Shown: positions 6,102 to 14,295, numbered from the stretch's first letter. The stretch: 27,238 bases of DNA from CAZVYS01 sp964630755 (GCA_964630755.1 CAZVYS010000013.1:1-27238), one strand, 5' to 3'. Program-made: numbers and translations. Notes: generated by a model from the letters alone, not told the origin.

Positions 6102-7638
6102 TATTAAATCTCAACTGACCAAGAAAATTGATTCTTTTACTCCCTCATTAAAAAAGAAGTCAATTGGCCAGATCATTACTATCGGAGATGGCGTAGCTAC
6201 TGTTAGTGGTCTAAGCAATGCCATGATGGCAGAAATCTTAGAATTTCCCAAAAAAACGCAAGGCTTGGTTTTAAATCTAGATAAACACTCAGTTGGAGCC
6301 GTTATTCTAGGAGATGCTAATCATCTAAACGAGGGTGATGAAGTTAGCACTACCGGTAAAATCCTTGAAATTCCAGTTGGAGAATCTTTGATTGGTAGAG
6401 TTTTGGGCCCGCTAGGCAATCCCTTAGATGGTAAGCCAGCCCCTCAAGCTAAAAAATTCTACCCAATTGAAAAAATCGCTCCAGGTGTTATTACGCGGGA
6501 AAAAGTTAACACTCCAGTTCAAACTGGCATTACTGCTGTTGACGCCATGATTCCCATTGGTCGAGGCCAAAGAGAGTTAATTATTGGTGACCGTAGTACT
6601 GGCAAGTCAGCAATTGCTACTACTACTGTTATGAATCAAGTTGGTAAAAATCTAATCTGTGTTTACGTGGTTATTGGACAAAAAGCTGCTTTTACTGCTC
6701 AACTGGTTGAAACCTTAAAAAAGTTTAATGCTCTAGACCATAGCATCATCGTAGCTGCTAATGCCTCAGATTCGCCAGCCTTACAATACTTAGCTCCTTA
6801 CGCTGGAGTGGCTATAGCTGAATATTTTGCTGATCAGGGTAAAGATGCTTTAGTTGTTTATGATGATTTATCAAAACACGCTTGGGCTTATAGAGAACTA
6901 TCTTTACTGCTCCGCCGGCCCTCAGGTCGGGAAGCTTATCCAGGAGATGTTTTTTACCTTCACTCTAGATTACTAGAAAGAGCTATCAAGCTTAACAAAA
7001 AGAACGGCGGCGGATCCATCACTGCTTTGCCAATTATTGAAACTCAAGCAGGGGACTTATCTGCCTATATTCCCACTAACGTTATCTCGATTACTGACGG
7101 TCAGATTTATCTAGAGTCAGATCTATTTAACGCCGGCATCAGGCCAGCTATAAATGCTGGTTTGTCTGTATCCCGTGTTGGAGGCGATGCCCAAATCAAG
7201 GCCATGCGCCAAGTAGCTGGAAAGCTTAGAATGGAACTAGCCCAATTCCGGGAACTAGCCGCTTTTGCTCAGTTTTCCTCAGATCTCGATCCAGTTACCA
7301 AAGCCCAACTAGATCGTGGCACTCGAATCACTGAAATTCTAAAACAAGGCTGGGATGCTCCCAAAGACATCGAAGAACAAGTGGTGGTTATCTGGGCGGT
7401 TACTAATGACTATCTAGATAACACTCCGGTTGAAAAAGTAGGAGAATGGCAAAAAGAATACTTGAAATTTTTATTCTCAACCCGGCCCAAACTAAAAGCA
7501 ACTATAAAAAAAGAAAAAATTCTTTCAGAAACTACTATTAAAGAGCTTGAAAAATACACTTCAAAATTCAACGACTCTCACCCTGACTTAAGTATCCCAG
7601 TCGAAGATATCGAGTCCGAAGATAAGGAGTCTAAATGA
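6094..7638 (+). CDS. atpA: F1Fo ATP synthase subunit alpha
   Basis: The non-catalytic nucleotide-binding subunit of F1, 514 residues, full length. The P-loop is GDRSTGKS (165-172, Lys171), a variant of the usual GDRQTGKT. The arginine finger is in SVSRVGGDAQIKAM, followed by LRMELAQFRELAAFAQFSSDLD, which is diagnostic of alpha. The N-terminal beta-barrel contains IGDGVATVSGL. A weak SD (AAGG) lies before the ATG, which overlaps the end of atpH. The TGA stop overlaps the atpG start (ATGA). The C-terminal tail is acidic (EDIESEDKESK) and longer than the conserved domain requires. Confidence 0.98.
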   Translation: MTNIKSQLTKKIDSFTPSLKKKSIGQIITIGDGVATVSGLSNAMMAEILEFPKKTQGLVLNLDKHSVGAVILGDANHLNEGDEVSTTGKILEIPVGESLIGRVLGPLGNPLDGKPAPQAKKFYPIEKIAPGVITREKVNTPVQTGITAVDAMIPIGRGQRELIIGDRSTGKSAIATTTVMNQVGKNLICVYVVIGQKAAFTAQLVETLKKFNALDHSIIVAANASDSPALQYLAPYAGVAIAEYFADQGKDALVVYDDLSKHAWAYRELSLLLRRPSGREAYPGDVFYLHSRLLERAIKLNKKNGGGSITALPIIETQAGDLSAYIPTNVISITDGQIYLESDLFNAGIRPAINAGLSVSRVGGDAQIKAMRQVAGKLRMELAQFRELAAFAQFSSDLDPVTKAQLDRGTRITEILKQGWDAPKDIEEQVVVIWAVTNDYLDNTPVEKVGEWQKEYLKFLFSTRPKLKATIKKEKILSETTIKELEKYTSKFNDSHPDLSIPVEDIESEDKESK

Positions 7639-8570
7639 GCTCTACTCGGATAATTAAGAGACGGATTAAGTCCAGCCAGAATATCTCAAAAATCACCAAA
7701 GCTATGGAAATGGTCTCTGCTTCAAAAATGAAACGAGCCCAAAAACAAGCCTTGTCTTCAAGGCCATATTCAGAAAAAATGGCTGATGTTATTACTGCTC
7801 TAGCTAAAACCGCCAAAAGTCATGTGGACCATTTTCTGCTTAAAGATCCTCGTTTAACCTGGAAACCTGAAGATCAATTTAACATCTTAATTATTTTACT
7901 ATCAACTGATAAATCTCTTTGTGGTGGCTTAAACTCTAATTTATTTAAAGGGTTGGAGAGTTGGCTCAAGGAGTTAAAATTAAAACAAAAACTACCTTCA
8001 AAAACCAAACTTTCATTTGTGACAGTTGGTAAAAAAGCCAAAGAGCATATTTTAAAAACCAATCGTTTTTTACACGCCGAATTTCCTACCATGGGGGACA
8101 AACCTCATTTTCAAGATATTATTCCAGTCTCAAAAATGGTAATCGATGGTTTTGAGGCCAGTAAGTTTCAAATGGCTTTTACTGTTTACATGCAGTTCGT
8201 TTCAACTATTTCACAAAAACTAGCCGTCAAACAGCTGCTCCCGATTGAGACTAAATCAATCGAGCTTGAGGCTACTAGCGACGACTCACCTCCACCAATC
8301 GAGGAGTTCCAAGGTGACTACATTTTTGAACCAGAGCCAAATCAAATCTTTAAAACTCTGCTTCCTCAATACATTGAGCTCCAGCTTTATCATGTTTTAC
8401 TTGAATCTATTGCTAGCGAACACTCAGCCCGAATGGTTGCCATGAAAAACGCCAATGAAAATGCTCAGGACATTGTCAAAGACCTAACCTTAGAATTTAA
8501 CCAAGCTCGCCAAACCAAAATTACTAATGAATTACTAGATGTCGTTGGTGCCAGAATGGCCCTAGATTAA
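7635..8570 (+). CDS. atpG: F1Fo ATP synthase subunit gamma
   Basis: The rotor shaft subunit, 311 residues, a little longer than the ~287 of E. coli. The conserved N-terminal coiled-coil helix is RRIKSSQNISKITKAMEMVSAS. The C-terminal helix is NQARQTKITNELLDVVGARMALD-like, with the family pattern of ITNEL followed by a Gly and AL near the end. Extra residues lie in the central Rossmann-like domain, including an acidic Pro-rich segment (SDDSPPPIEEFQGD) at about 218-231. It is translationally coupled to atpA by a 4-nt overlap and has an SD-like AAGGAG just before its start. atpD begins 3 nt after its stop. Confidence 0.97.
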   Translation: MSSTRIIKRRIKSSQNISKITKAMEMVSASKMKRAQKQALSSRPYSEKMADVITALAKTAKSHVDHFLLKDPRLTWKPEDQFNILIILLSTDKSLCGGLNSNLFKGLESWLKELKLKQKLPSKTKLSFVTVGKKAKEHILKTNRFLHAEFPTMGDKPHFQDIIPVSKMVIDGFEASKFQMAFTVYMQFVSTISQKLAVKQLLPIETKSIELEATSDDSPPPIEEFQGDYIFEPEPNQIFKTLLPQYIELQLYHVLLESIASEHSARMVAMKNANENAQDIVKDLTLEFNQARQTKITNELLDVVGARMALD

Positions 8571-8573
8571 CTT

Positions 8574-9965
8574 ATGAAAAAAATCGGACACATATCTCAA
8601 ATTATCTCAGTTGTAGTAGACGTTACCTTTGAAGGTAAACTACCAGAAATTCTAAACGCGCTTGAGTTAACTACTAAAGACGGTAAAAAAATAATCTTAG
8701 AAGTTCAGCAACACTTAGGTAACAATCAAGTTCGATGCATCGCCATGGACTCAACCGACGGGCTTAAGCGGGATATGGAAGTAGTCGACACTGGTAAACC
8801 AATTGCCGTACCAGCAAGCTCCAAGGCTTTGGGTAGAATTTTTAATGTTACCGGCGATACTATAGATGGTAAAAAACAACTAACTAAAGTTAAACGTACC
8901 CCGATTCACAAAAATCCACCTAAGCTTACTGATATCGAGCCAAACCCTCAAATGCTAGAAACCGGTATCAAGGTCATTGACCTTATCTCCCCATTTGCCA
9001 GAGGTGGAAAAGTAGCGGCATTCGGTGGAGCCGGTGTTGGTAAAACCGTTATCATCCAAGAATTAATCAGAAACATTGCTGAGGAACACTCAGGCCACTC
9101 AGTCTTTGCTGGAGTTGGTGAGCGAACCAGAGAAGGTAATGACCTTTACTCAGAAATGCTTGAGTCAGGTGTGATGAAAAACACCGTCATGGTTTTTGGT
9201 CAAATGAACGAACCTCCAGGAGCCAGATTAAGAGTGGCTCTATCTGGGCTAACTTTTGCTGAATATTTTAGAGATGACAAGGGTGAGGACGTTTTACTTT
9301 TTATTGATAACATCTTTAGATTTTCTCAGGCTGGTAGCGAGGTTTCTGCGCTCCTTGGCCGGATTCCCTCAGCTGTTGGTTATCAACCAACTCTAGCTTC
9401 AGAAATGGCTGGTCTTCAAGAAAGAATCACCTCAACTAAAAAAGGCTCAATCACCTCTTTTCAGGCTGTTTACGTTCCAGCTGATGACTATACTGATCCA
9501 GCTCCAGTAACTACCTTTGCTCATCTAGACTCAACTATTGCCTTAGAAAGATCGTTGGCAGAACAAGCTTTATACCCGGCCGTTGACCCCTTAACTTCTT
9601 CATCTAAAATCTTATCCCCAGATACTGTTGGCGAAGAGCATTACCAAGTAGCCAGAGGTGTCCAAAAAGTACTTCAACGCTACAAAGACCTTCAAGATAT
9701 CATCGCCATTTTAGGCATTGATGAACTGTCAGACGAAGACAAACAAACAGTCTCTAGAGCCAGAAAAATTCAACGTTTCTTAACTCAACCATTCTTTGTA
9801 GCCAGTCAATTTACTGGTGCCGAAGGCCGCTATGTTCGTATTGACGACACTATCAAAGGCTTTAAACAAATCTTAGAAGGCAAACACGACAATCTTCCTG
9901 AGCAGGCTTTTTACATGATTGGCAGCATTGATGAAGCAATTAAGAATGCTAAAAATATTTCATAA
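8574..9965 (+). CDS. atpD: F1Fo ATP synthase subunit beta
   Basis: The catalytic subunit of F1, 463 residues, full length. The P-loop is GGAGVGKT (151-158, Lys157). The catalytic glutamate is Glu183 in VGERTREGNDLY. The Walker B region is LLFIDNIFRFSQAGSEVSALLGR, and the C-terminal lever is DELSDEDK, a normal form of the DELSEED motif. It couples ATP hydrolysis or synthesis at the alpha/beta interfaces to rotation of gamma. No Shine-Dalgarno sequence is evident and translation probably follows from atpG. An inverted repeat starts at its stop codon and separates it from atpC. Confidence 0.98.
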   Translation: MKKIGHISQIISVVVDVTFEGKLPEILNALELTTKDGKKIILEVQQHLGNNQVRCIAMDSTDGLKRDMEVVDTGKPIAVPASSKALGRIFNVTGDTIDGKKQLTKVKRTPIHKNPPKLTDIEPNPQMLETGIKVIDLISPFARGGKVAAFGGAGVGKTVIIQELIRNIAEEHSGHSVFAGVGERTREGNDLYSEMLESGVMKNTVMVFGQMNEPPGARLRVALSGLTFAEYFRDDKGEDVLLFIDNIFRFSQAGSEVSALLGRIPSAVGYQPTLASEMAGLQERITSTKKGSITSFQAVYVPADDYTDPAPVTTFAHLDSTIALERSLAEQALYPAVDPLTSSSKILSPDTVGEEHYQVARGVQKVLQRYKDLQDIIAILGIDELSDEDKQTVSRARKIQRFLTQPFFVASQFTGAEGRYVRIDDTIKGFKQILEGKHDNLPEQAFYMIGSIDEAIKNAKNIS

Positions 9966-9999
9966 GGTTACGTAACTTCCCGTAATGTTCGTAACCTTA
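9963..9999 (+). repeat. Perfect 10-bp inverted repeat between atpD and atpC
   Basis: TAAGGTTACG at 9963-9972 pairs with CGTAACCTTA at 9990-9999, enclosing a 17-nt loop. The left arm begins with the atpD stop codon. The left side also holds the 10-bp palindrome GTTACGTAAC (9967-9976). No T run follows, so it is not a classic terminator. It could stabilise the upstream mRNA, or reduce read-through or ribosome flow into atpC, whose product is needed at one per three beta subunits. That role is inference. Confidence 0.65.
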
Positions 10000-10007
10000 A
10001 CTATTTA

Positions 10008-10445
10008 ATGAAAGTCCAAAAAAAACTAGAACTTGAAGTTTTAACGCAGGAAGAACAAGTATTAAAGGATGAAGTTGACTTAATTCTCGCTCCAGCTCAT
10101 GAAGGCCAGATTGGTATATTGCCGGGTCATATTGGTCTACTTACTAAAATTACCTCTGGCGAACTATATATTGTCAAAGGTCCCTCAATGTCAGTCTTAG
10201 CTGTTTCTGGCGGTTTACTAGATGTTAACGATGACAAAGTGACTATCATGGCTGACTCAGCTACTAGAGCTGATGAGATAGATATTGCCAAAGTCGAAGC
10301 GGCCAAACATAAAGCTGAAGAAGCTTTAAAACTTAAACTATCAGAAAGAGATTTTGCTATTGCAGAATCAGATCTTCGAAAAGCAGTTTTAGAACTAAAA
10401 GTAGCCAAAAAACGCCGTCACTACCGCCCTCAATCCATTGGCTAG
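10008..10445 (+). CDS. atpC: F1Fo ATP synthase subunit epsilon
   Basis: The rotor subunit that sits at the base of gamma and can inhibit ATP hydrolysis; 145 residues, normal length. The N-terminal beta-sandwich carries the family pattern APAHEGQIGILPGHIGLLT (29-47) and LAVSGGLLDVNDDKVTIMAD. The C-terminal part (about 93-140) is a charged Ala/Lys/Glu-rich helical hairpin. It ends the ATP synthase operon, 42 nt after atpD, with the inverted repeat in that gap. No Shine-Dalgarno sequence is visible. Confidence 0.96.
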   Translation: MKVQKKLELEVLTQEEQVLKDEVDLILAPAHEGQIGILPGHIGLLTKITSGELYIVKGPSMSVLAVSGGLLDVNDDKVTIMADSATRADEIDIAKVEAAKHKAEEALKLKLSERDFAIAESDLRKAVLELKVAKKRRHYRPQSIG

Positions 10446-10447
10446 TG

Positions 10448-10453
10448 TATAAT
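10448..10453 (+). promoter_or_regulatory. Candidate -10 box for the EF-Tu-domain-like gene
   Basis: TATAAT at 10448-10453, four bases after the atpC stop and preceded by TG one base closer than in a strict extended -10. It would start an mRNA near 10460 with a leader of about 80 nt, unlike the leaderless promoters elsewhere in the window. No -35 box is convincing. Confidence 0.45.
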
Positions 10454-10475
10454 GACTTTAATTATTAATTTGTCC

Positions 10476-10534
10476 CGATTCGCGGCTTTTGCCGAAATCG
10501 CGGATTCCCGGTGAAACCGAAAAAAGGTGGTGAG
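10476..10534 (+). promoter_or_regulatory. Structured 5' leader with two hairpins and a strong SD
   Basis: A first hairpin has an outer stem CGATT (10476-10480) / AATCG (10496-10500) and an inner stem CGGC (10483-10486) / GCCG (10491-10494) closed by a TTTT loop. A second small hairpin is CGGT (10509-10512) / ACCG (10516-10519) around GAA. The region is markedly more GC-rich than its surroundings. The Shine-Dalgarno sequence AGGTGGTGAG (10526-10535 region) lies just downstream, ending about 5 nt before the ATG at 10540. There is no T run, so it is not an intrinsic terminator. It matches no riboswitch that I can name. Confidence 0.45.
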
Positions 10535-10539
10535 TTAAA

Positions 10540-10791
10540 ATGGCTGACAAAAAACTAGGTTCTGTATCACACTTTTTTGACAAGATTAGCGTGGCTGTAG
10601 TCGATTTAACTGCAGCTTTAAAAAAAGGCGATTTGTTAAAGTTTAAAAAAGGCGAAGACGAATTTGAGCAAACAGTAGTTTCTATGCAAATTGATCATAA
10701 AGAAATAGATAAAGCCAAAAAAGGTGACGACGTGGCTATCAAAGTAGATAAGCCTGTTAAACCTGGTACAGAAATTTTCAAAGTCACTTAG
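10540..10791 (+). CDS. EF-Tu domain-2-like small beta-barrel protein
   Basis: An 83-residue protein related to domain 2 of translational GTPases, of the sort annotated as translation elongation factor-like protein in archaea and candidate phyla bacteria. Family features are VSHFFDKISVAVVDL (9-23), the strand pattern LKKGDLLKFKKGEDEFEQTVVSMQIDH, and KAKKGDDVAIKVDKPVKPGTEIFKV at the end. There is no GTPase domain and no room for one, so it is a stand-alone barrel. Its role is unknown; a helper in translation or RNA binding is plausible by relation only. A strong SD and a structured leader suggest high or controlled expression. Confidence 0.85.
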   Translation: MADKKLGSVSHFFDKISVAVVDLTAALKKGDLLKFKKGEDEFEQTVVSMQIDHKEIDKAKKGDDVAIKVDKPVKPGTEIFKVT

Positions 10792-10801
10792 CCGCCATTT
10801 A

Positions 10802-10826
10802 ATCTTCAAGGTCCGACCCTGAAGGT
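10802..10826 (+). repeat. REP palindrome copy 1 (solo, intergenic)
   Basis: Left arm ATCTTCAAGGTC, central C, right arm GACCCTGAAGGT. It differs from the other four copies only at its second base (T for C), which still allows a wobble pair. It lies in the 49-bp gap after the EF-Tu-like gene and ends 2 bp before the -10 box of the metallopeptidase gene. It is about 3.5 kb from the transposase and has the same orientation as the copies there. Confidence 0.85.
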
Positions 10827-10828
10827 CT

Positions 10829-10834
10829 TATAAT
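10829..10834 (+). promoter_or_regulatory. -10 box, leaderless start for the metallopeptidase gene
   Basis: TATAAT at 10829-10834 ends six bases before the ATG at 10841, the same spacing as the other leaderless starts here, though TC rather than TG stands at the extended position. It abuts a REP palindrome (10802-10826), which occupies the position of the -35 box. Confidence 0.55.
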
Positions 10835-10840
10835 AATTCT

Positions 10841-11218
10841 ATGGATTTAGAACTAGCCCCTGACGTTCAAAAACGTTTAATTACTATTCAAAACAAACTC
10901 AAACTCCCTCATATTAACATCTCACAAATCATTGCCTTTAGAAGCAGAAAATCAAAAGCCAGAGCCAGAGCCCGAATTTGGGCTTTTCCTAAAATTTGGC
11001 AAATGGCGCTAAAGCAAAAACCTCATTATTGCATTGAAGTTATTTCTCATCATTTCGATCACTTAAAAAAAGATGATCAAACCAAAGTTTTAATTCACGA
11101 GCTAATGCATATTCCAAAAAACTTTTCAGGAGCTCTTCTTCCCCACAAGGGGAGAGGTAAAGTAGTTATCAACGCGCGATCAGTCGAAAAATTATTTAAA
11201 ATGTACAAAAAATCATGA
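10841..11218 (+). CDS. Small putative zinc metallopeptidase
   Basis: A 125-residue protein with a clear zincin motif HELMHIP (His86, Glu87, His90) and a downstream PHKGRG (His102) that could supply a third ligand. The arrangement HELMHIPxxxSGxLxPH resembles the putative phage-type metallopeptidase family also found in archaea and candidate phyla. No signal peptide is seen, so it is probably cytoplasmic. The middle is rich in Arg/Lys (RSRKSKARARARIW), and the segment preceding the zinc site (KPHYCIEVISHHFDHL) is a typical pre-motif strand and helix. Substrate is unknown. Its TGA overlaps the start of the HolA-like gene (ATGA), coupling the two. Confidence 0.8.
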   Translation: MDLELAPDVQKRLITIQNKLKLPHINISQIIAFRSRKSKARARARIWAFPKIWQMALKQKPHYCIEVISHHFDHLKKDDQTKVLIHELMHIPKNFSGALLPHKGRGKVVINARSVEKLFKMYKKS

Positions 11219-11874
11219 TCACTATTTTACACGGAGATAACTTCGTTGCCTCAAGAAAAGCTTTTGTTAATCATAAAGCCAATTTAAAACTAAACGCTAA
11301 AACTATTAAGCCTGAAGATTTAATTCAAAGCTTGGAGTCAAATGCCTTATTTTCCAACAATCATCTTTTGGCTATTGAAAACTTATTGACACTTCCTCGG
11401 TCAAAAAACAAACAAGCTTTAATTGATTTAGTTTTAAATTCAACCAATAGAAAAATTATTCTGTGGGAGAAAAAAACAATCACGCCTGCCGTAAAAAAAC
11501 AATTCTCCAGAGTTTCAATTCAAGAATTTAAATTAACCAAAACAATATTTAAGTTTTTAGATAGCTTAAAACCAAGGCAGTCCACTTTCATTTTAAGACT
11601 TTTACACTTAACCTTAGAAACCGATCCAGTCGAACTAGTTTTTTATTTATTTCATCGACGCATTAGTCAATTAGTTATAGCTAAGTCAGATCCTAGTAAC
11701 CTAAAAGGAGCTCCTTGGCAAATCGGAAAAATAAAATCTCAGGCCAAACATTTTAAACTAACTCAATTACTAAATCTTCATCAGGCTGTAACCAACTTAG
11801 ATTATCAAATAAAAACTGGTCAAGCAGTAACCACTTTAGCTGGCGAACTTGATTTGTTGGTGTTAAAACTTTAA
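11215..11874 (+). CDS. holA: DNA polymerase III delta subunit-like protein (HolA), short
   Basis: A 219-residue protein similar to the clamp-loader delta subunit, which opens the beta sliding clamp. The N-terminus has the family start (ITILHGDNFVASRKAF) in place of a working P-loop. It is followed by the LFSNNHLLAIENLL segment, the equivalent of the clamp-contacting region, then KIILWEKK. The C-terminal part, ending TLAGELDLLVLKL, matches the usual end of the helical collar domain. Typical HolA proteins have about 340 residues, so this is a reduced version with much of the middle and collar shortened. Identification rests on pattern only and is moderately sure. It overlaps the metallopeptidase gene by 4 nt. 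Confidence 0.68.
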   Translation: MITILHGDNFVASRKAFVNHKANLKLNAKTIKPEDLIQSLESNALFSNNHLLAIENLLTLPRSKNKQALIDLVLNSTNRKIILWEKKTITPAVKKQFSRVSIQEFKLTKTIFKFLDSLKPRQSTFILRLLHLTLETDPVELVFYLFHRRISQLVIAKSDPSNLKGAPWQIGKIKSQAKHFKLTQLLNLHQAVTNLDYQIKTGQAVTTLAGELDLLVLKL

Positions 11875-11884
11875 AATTATTTTC

Positions 11885-13288
11885 ATGACCTTAGATAAAA
11901 AAATGTTTGGCAGTTATGATATTCGCGGTATTTTTAATAAAAACTTAACTCTTAATGTAGCAGAGCTTATTGGTAAAGCTTCTGGAACCTACTTTCTTGA
12001 GAAAAAAATAAACAAAGTTTATCTTGGTCGCGATAATCGAATTAGCGGTCAAGCACTTTTTGATAGTTTTGCAAACGGCTTTTTATCTACAGGATGTAAT
12101 CTAGTTGATCTTGGTATCATTATGACTCCAATGGCTTATTATGCTTGGCATGAGTTTAATGCTCAAGGCTCAGGTTCAATTACTGCCAGCCATAATCCAG
12201 CCGAGTACAATGGTTTTAAGCTAACAGTTCAGAAAAGATCAATGAGGGGAGAAGACTATCAAGAGATTTTAAAAATAGCTAAAAACAAAACTTTTAACAA
12301 AGGCGCCGGCCAGTTGTCTAAACTGGATCTTTGGCCAAAGTACAAACAAAAAATTGTTAGTAGTATCAAGTTAAAAAGGCCAGTTAAAGTAGCTGTTGAT
12401 ACTGGCAATGGCACTTGTAGTTTATTTGCCCCTGAGTTGCTAAAAGATCTTGGTTGTAAGCTGGTAGAGTTATTTACCAAATCAGATGGATCATTTCCCA
12501 ATCATGAACCTTATCCACAAAAACAAGAAATTTATACCAAATTAAAAAAAACCATGCAAACATCTGATTGTGAAATAGGCTTAGCTTTTGATGGTGACGG
12601 TGATCGAGTTGGGATTTATGACAAATCTGGAAATTTTATCCAAAACGATGTTTTAGCGATGTTGTTTATCCGTGACGTTTTAAAACATAATCCTGGTGCC
12701 AATGTAGTTATGGGCATAAGCACTTCAATGGCAGTTTTAGAAGATATTAAAAATCATGGTGGTAATCCAGAATTTGCTCGAACCGGCTACCCTTGGGTAA
12801 CTAAAAAAATGAAAGAGGTAGATGCTTTATTTGGAGGAGAAATTAGTGGTCATTTTTTCTTTAAGGATCGTTATTACGGCTTTGATGACGCTTGTTACGC
12901 TGCTTCAAGAATAATTGAATTAATCTCCCAAACCGATAAACCAATTGCCTCAATGTTAACAGATGTTCCTCTATATTTATCAACGCCAGAGTTTAGAGTT
13001 TCAGTTCCTAAATCTAAAGACAAGTTTCAGGTAATAAAAGCTCTTATCAAAGATCTAAAATCCGAGTTCAGCGACGCTAACATTCTAGATATTGACGGCA
13101 TAAGATTTACTTTTAAGGACAACAGTTGGGGTTTACTTAGAGCTTCAAGTACAGAGCCAAGATTAACTGGAAGGGCTGAGGCCAAAGACCAAAAAAGATT
13201 AGATCAGCTCAAAGATTTATTAAAAACCAAACTAAAACAACATGGCCAAATTGATCTTGACTGGTCAAATCCTTTAGAATCCAAATGA
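11885..13288 (+). CDS. Phosphomannomutase/phosphoglucomutase
   Basis: A 467-residue alpha-D-phosphohexomutase that interconverts hexose 1- and 6-phosphates. Landmarks in order: FGSYDIRGIF start, phosphoserine loop ITASHNPAEYNG (catalytic Ser102), metal-binding DGDGDR (236-241), substrate-specificity loop GGEISGHFFF, and the C-terminal phosphate-binding RASSTEPRLTGRAEA. All four domains are present. GEISGH is usual for enzymes acting on both mannose and glucose phosphates. It lies 10 nt after the HolA-like gene and overlaps the isomerase gene by 4 nt. The pair therefore probably feeds glucose and mannose 1-phosphates into nucleotide sugars and surface glycans. Confidence 0.93.
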   Translation: MTLDKKMFGSYDIRGIFNKNLTLNVAELIGKASGTYFLEKKINKVYLGRDNRISGQALFDSFANGFLSTGCNLVDLGIIMTPMAYYAWHEFNAQGSGSITASHNPAEYNGFKLTVQKRSMRGEDYQEILKIAKNKTFNKGAGQLSKLDLWPKYKQKIVSSIKLKRPVKVAVDTGNGTCSLFAPELLKDLGCKLVELFTKSDGSFPNHEPYPQKQEIYTKLKKTMQTSDCEIGLAFDGDGDRVGIYDKSGNFIQNDVLAMLFIRDVLKHNPGANVVMGISTSMAVLEDIKNHGGNPEFARTGYPWVTKKMKEVDALFGGEISGHFFFKDRYYGFDDACYAASRIIELISQTDKPIASMLTDVPLYLSTPEFRVSVPKSKDKFQVIKALIKDLKSEFSDANILDIDGIRFTFKDNSWGLLRASSTEPRLTGRAEAKDQKRLDQLKDLLKTKLKQHGQIDLDWSNPLESK

Positions 13289-14295
13289 CAAATCTTAATC
13301 CTAGCTATTTAGAATCAATCTTGAGCCTAAAAGATCAATGCCTGCATGCTTTTAAAGAAGCCAATCAGGTGGAAATTCCGACAGAATATCAAAAAATTAA
13401 TTACTTGATTATGACAGGCATGGGAGGTTCTGGGTTGGGCGCAAGAGCTATAGAATCAATTTACTCTAATTCTCTAACAGTGCCACTTTCAAGAATCCAT
13501 GGATATGATCTTCCTAGCTGGGTTAATAGTAACTCATTAGTTTTTTGTTCAAGTTACTCTGGCAATACAGAAGAAATCTTAAGCATAGCGTTACAAGCTG
13601 TAGAAAAAAAAGCTAAATGGATTGCTATCACTAACGGAGGAGAATTACTTAAACTTTCAAAACACCATCAAGTTCCTTGTTATCAAATTGATCCAAGATA
13701 TAATCCTTCAAAACAACCTAGAATGGCTATTGGTTACTCGATTTTTGGCCAACTAACTTTAGCTTCAAAGCTGAAGTTAATTTCTGTTTCAAAAAAACAA
13801 GTTCAAGCTTGCAAAAAAGCTATGGAATTAATTATAGATAATCACCAAACAATTGATGAGTTAGCTCAAAAATTAATCAATAAACAAGTTATTTTCATAG
13901 GGTCAGAACATCTAGCTGGTTCAATACACACCATAAAAAATCAAATGAATGAAAATGCTAAACATCTAGCCCATCGTCATGATATCCCAGAGTTAAATCA
14001 TCATTTAATGGAAGGTTTGAAATTTCCAAATAGCTTAAAGCAAAACACTGCTTTTATCTTGTTTAACTCTAAGTTGTATTCAAAGAAAATCCAAAAACGA
14101 ATCTTGTTAACTAAAAAAGTAATTGAAAAAAACAATTATCAAACCATTCTATTTCAACCAAATTCAACTACTAAACTAGCTCAAGCATTTGAATCAATTC
14201 AGTTTGGCTCATTTTTAAACTACTATTTAGTCAAACTTCATAAGATAGATCCGTTGCCAATTCCTTGGGTTGACTATTTTAAAAAACATCTTTAA
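13285..14295 (+). CDS. Bifunctional phosphoglucose/phosphomannose isomerase
   Basis: A 336-residue SIS-fold isomerase linking fructose 6-phosphate with glucose and mannose 6-phosphates. The first SIS domain carries MTGMGGSGLGARAIES (43-58) and the sugar-phosphate loop SSYSGNTEE (89-97). The second carries NQMNENAKHLAHRHDIPELNHHLMEGL, which matches the bacterial/archaeal bifunctional PGI/PMI type, and not classical Pgi. It is coupled to the phosphohexomutase by a 4-nt overlap, a metabolically sensible pair. Its TAA (14293-14295) shares a TTAA with the stop of the convergent transposase gene, and a REP palindrome begins at its last base. Confidence 0.92.
   Translation: MTNLNPSYLESILSLKDQCLHAFKEANQVEIPTEYQKINYLIMTGMGGSGLGARAIESIYSNSLTVPLSRIHGYDLPSWVNSNSLVFCSSYSGNTEEILSIALQAVEKKAKWIAITNGGELLKLSKHHQVPCYQIDPRYNPSKQPRMAIGYSIFGQLTLASKLKLISVSKKQVQACKKAMELIIDNHQTIDELAQKLINKQVIFIGSEHLAGSIHTIKNQMNENAKHLAHRHDIPELNHHLMEGLKFPNSLKQNTAFILFNSKLYSKKIQKRILLTKKVIEKNNYQTILFQPNSTTKLAQAFESIQFGSFLNYYLVKLHKIDPLPIPWVDYFKKHL

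Noticed and set aside
6586..6609. Damaged P-loop in atpA (GDRSTGKS rather than GDRQTGKT)
   Set aside because: The Lys and a hydroxyl residue are retained. The change is conservative and the site in alpha is non-catalytic.
10127..10408. Minus-strand ORF of 93 residues inside atpC
   Set aside because: Antisense to the well-conserved epsilon subunit, with a Ser/Ala-rich composition typical of a shadow.
10476..10519. Intrinsic terminator after the ATP synthase operon
   Set aside because: The hairpins are present but no T run follows. They lie next to a strong SD in the leader of the next gene, so a leader structure is more likely.
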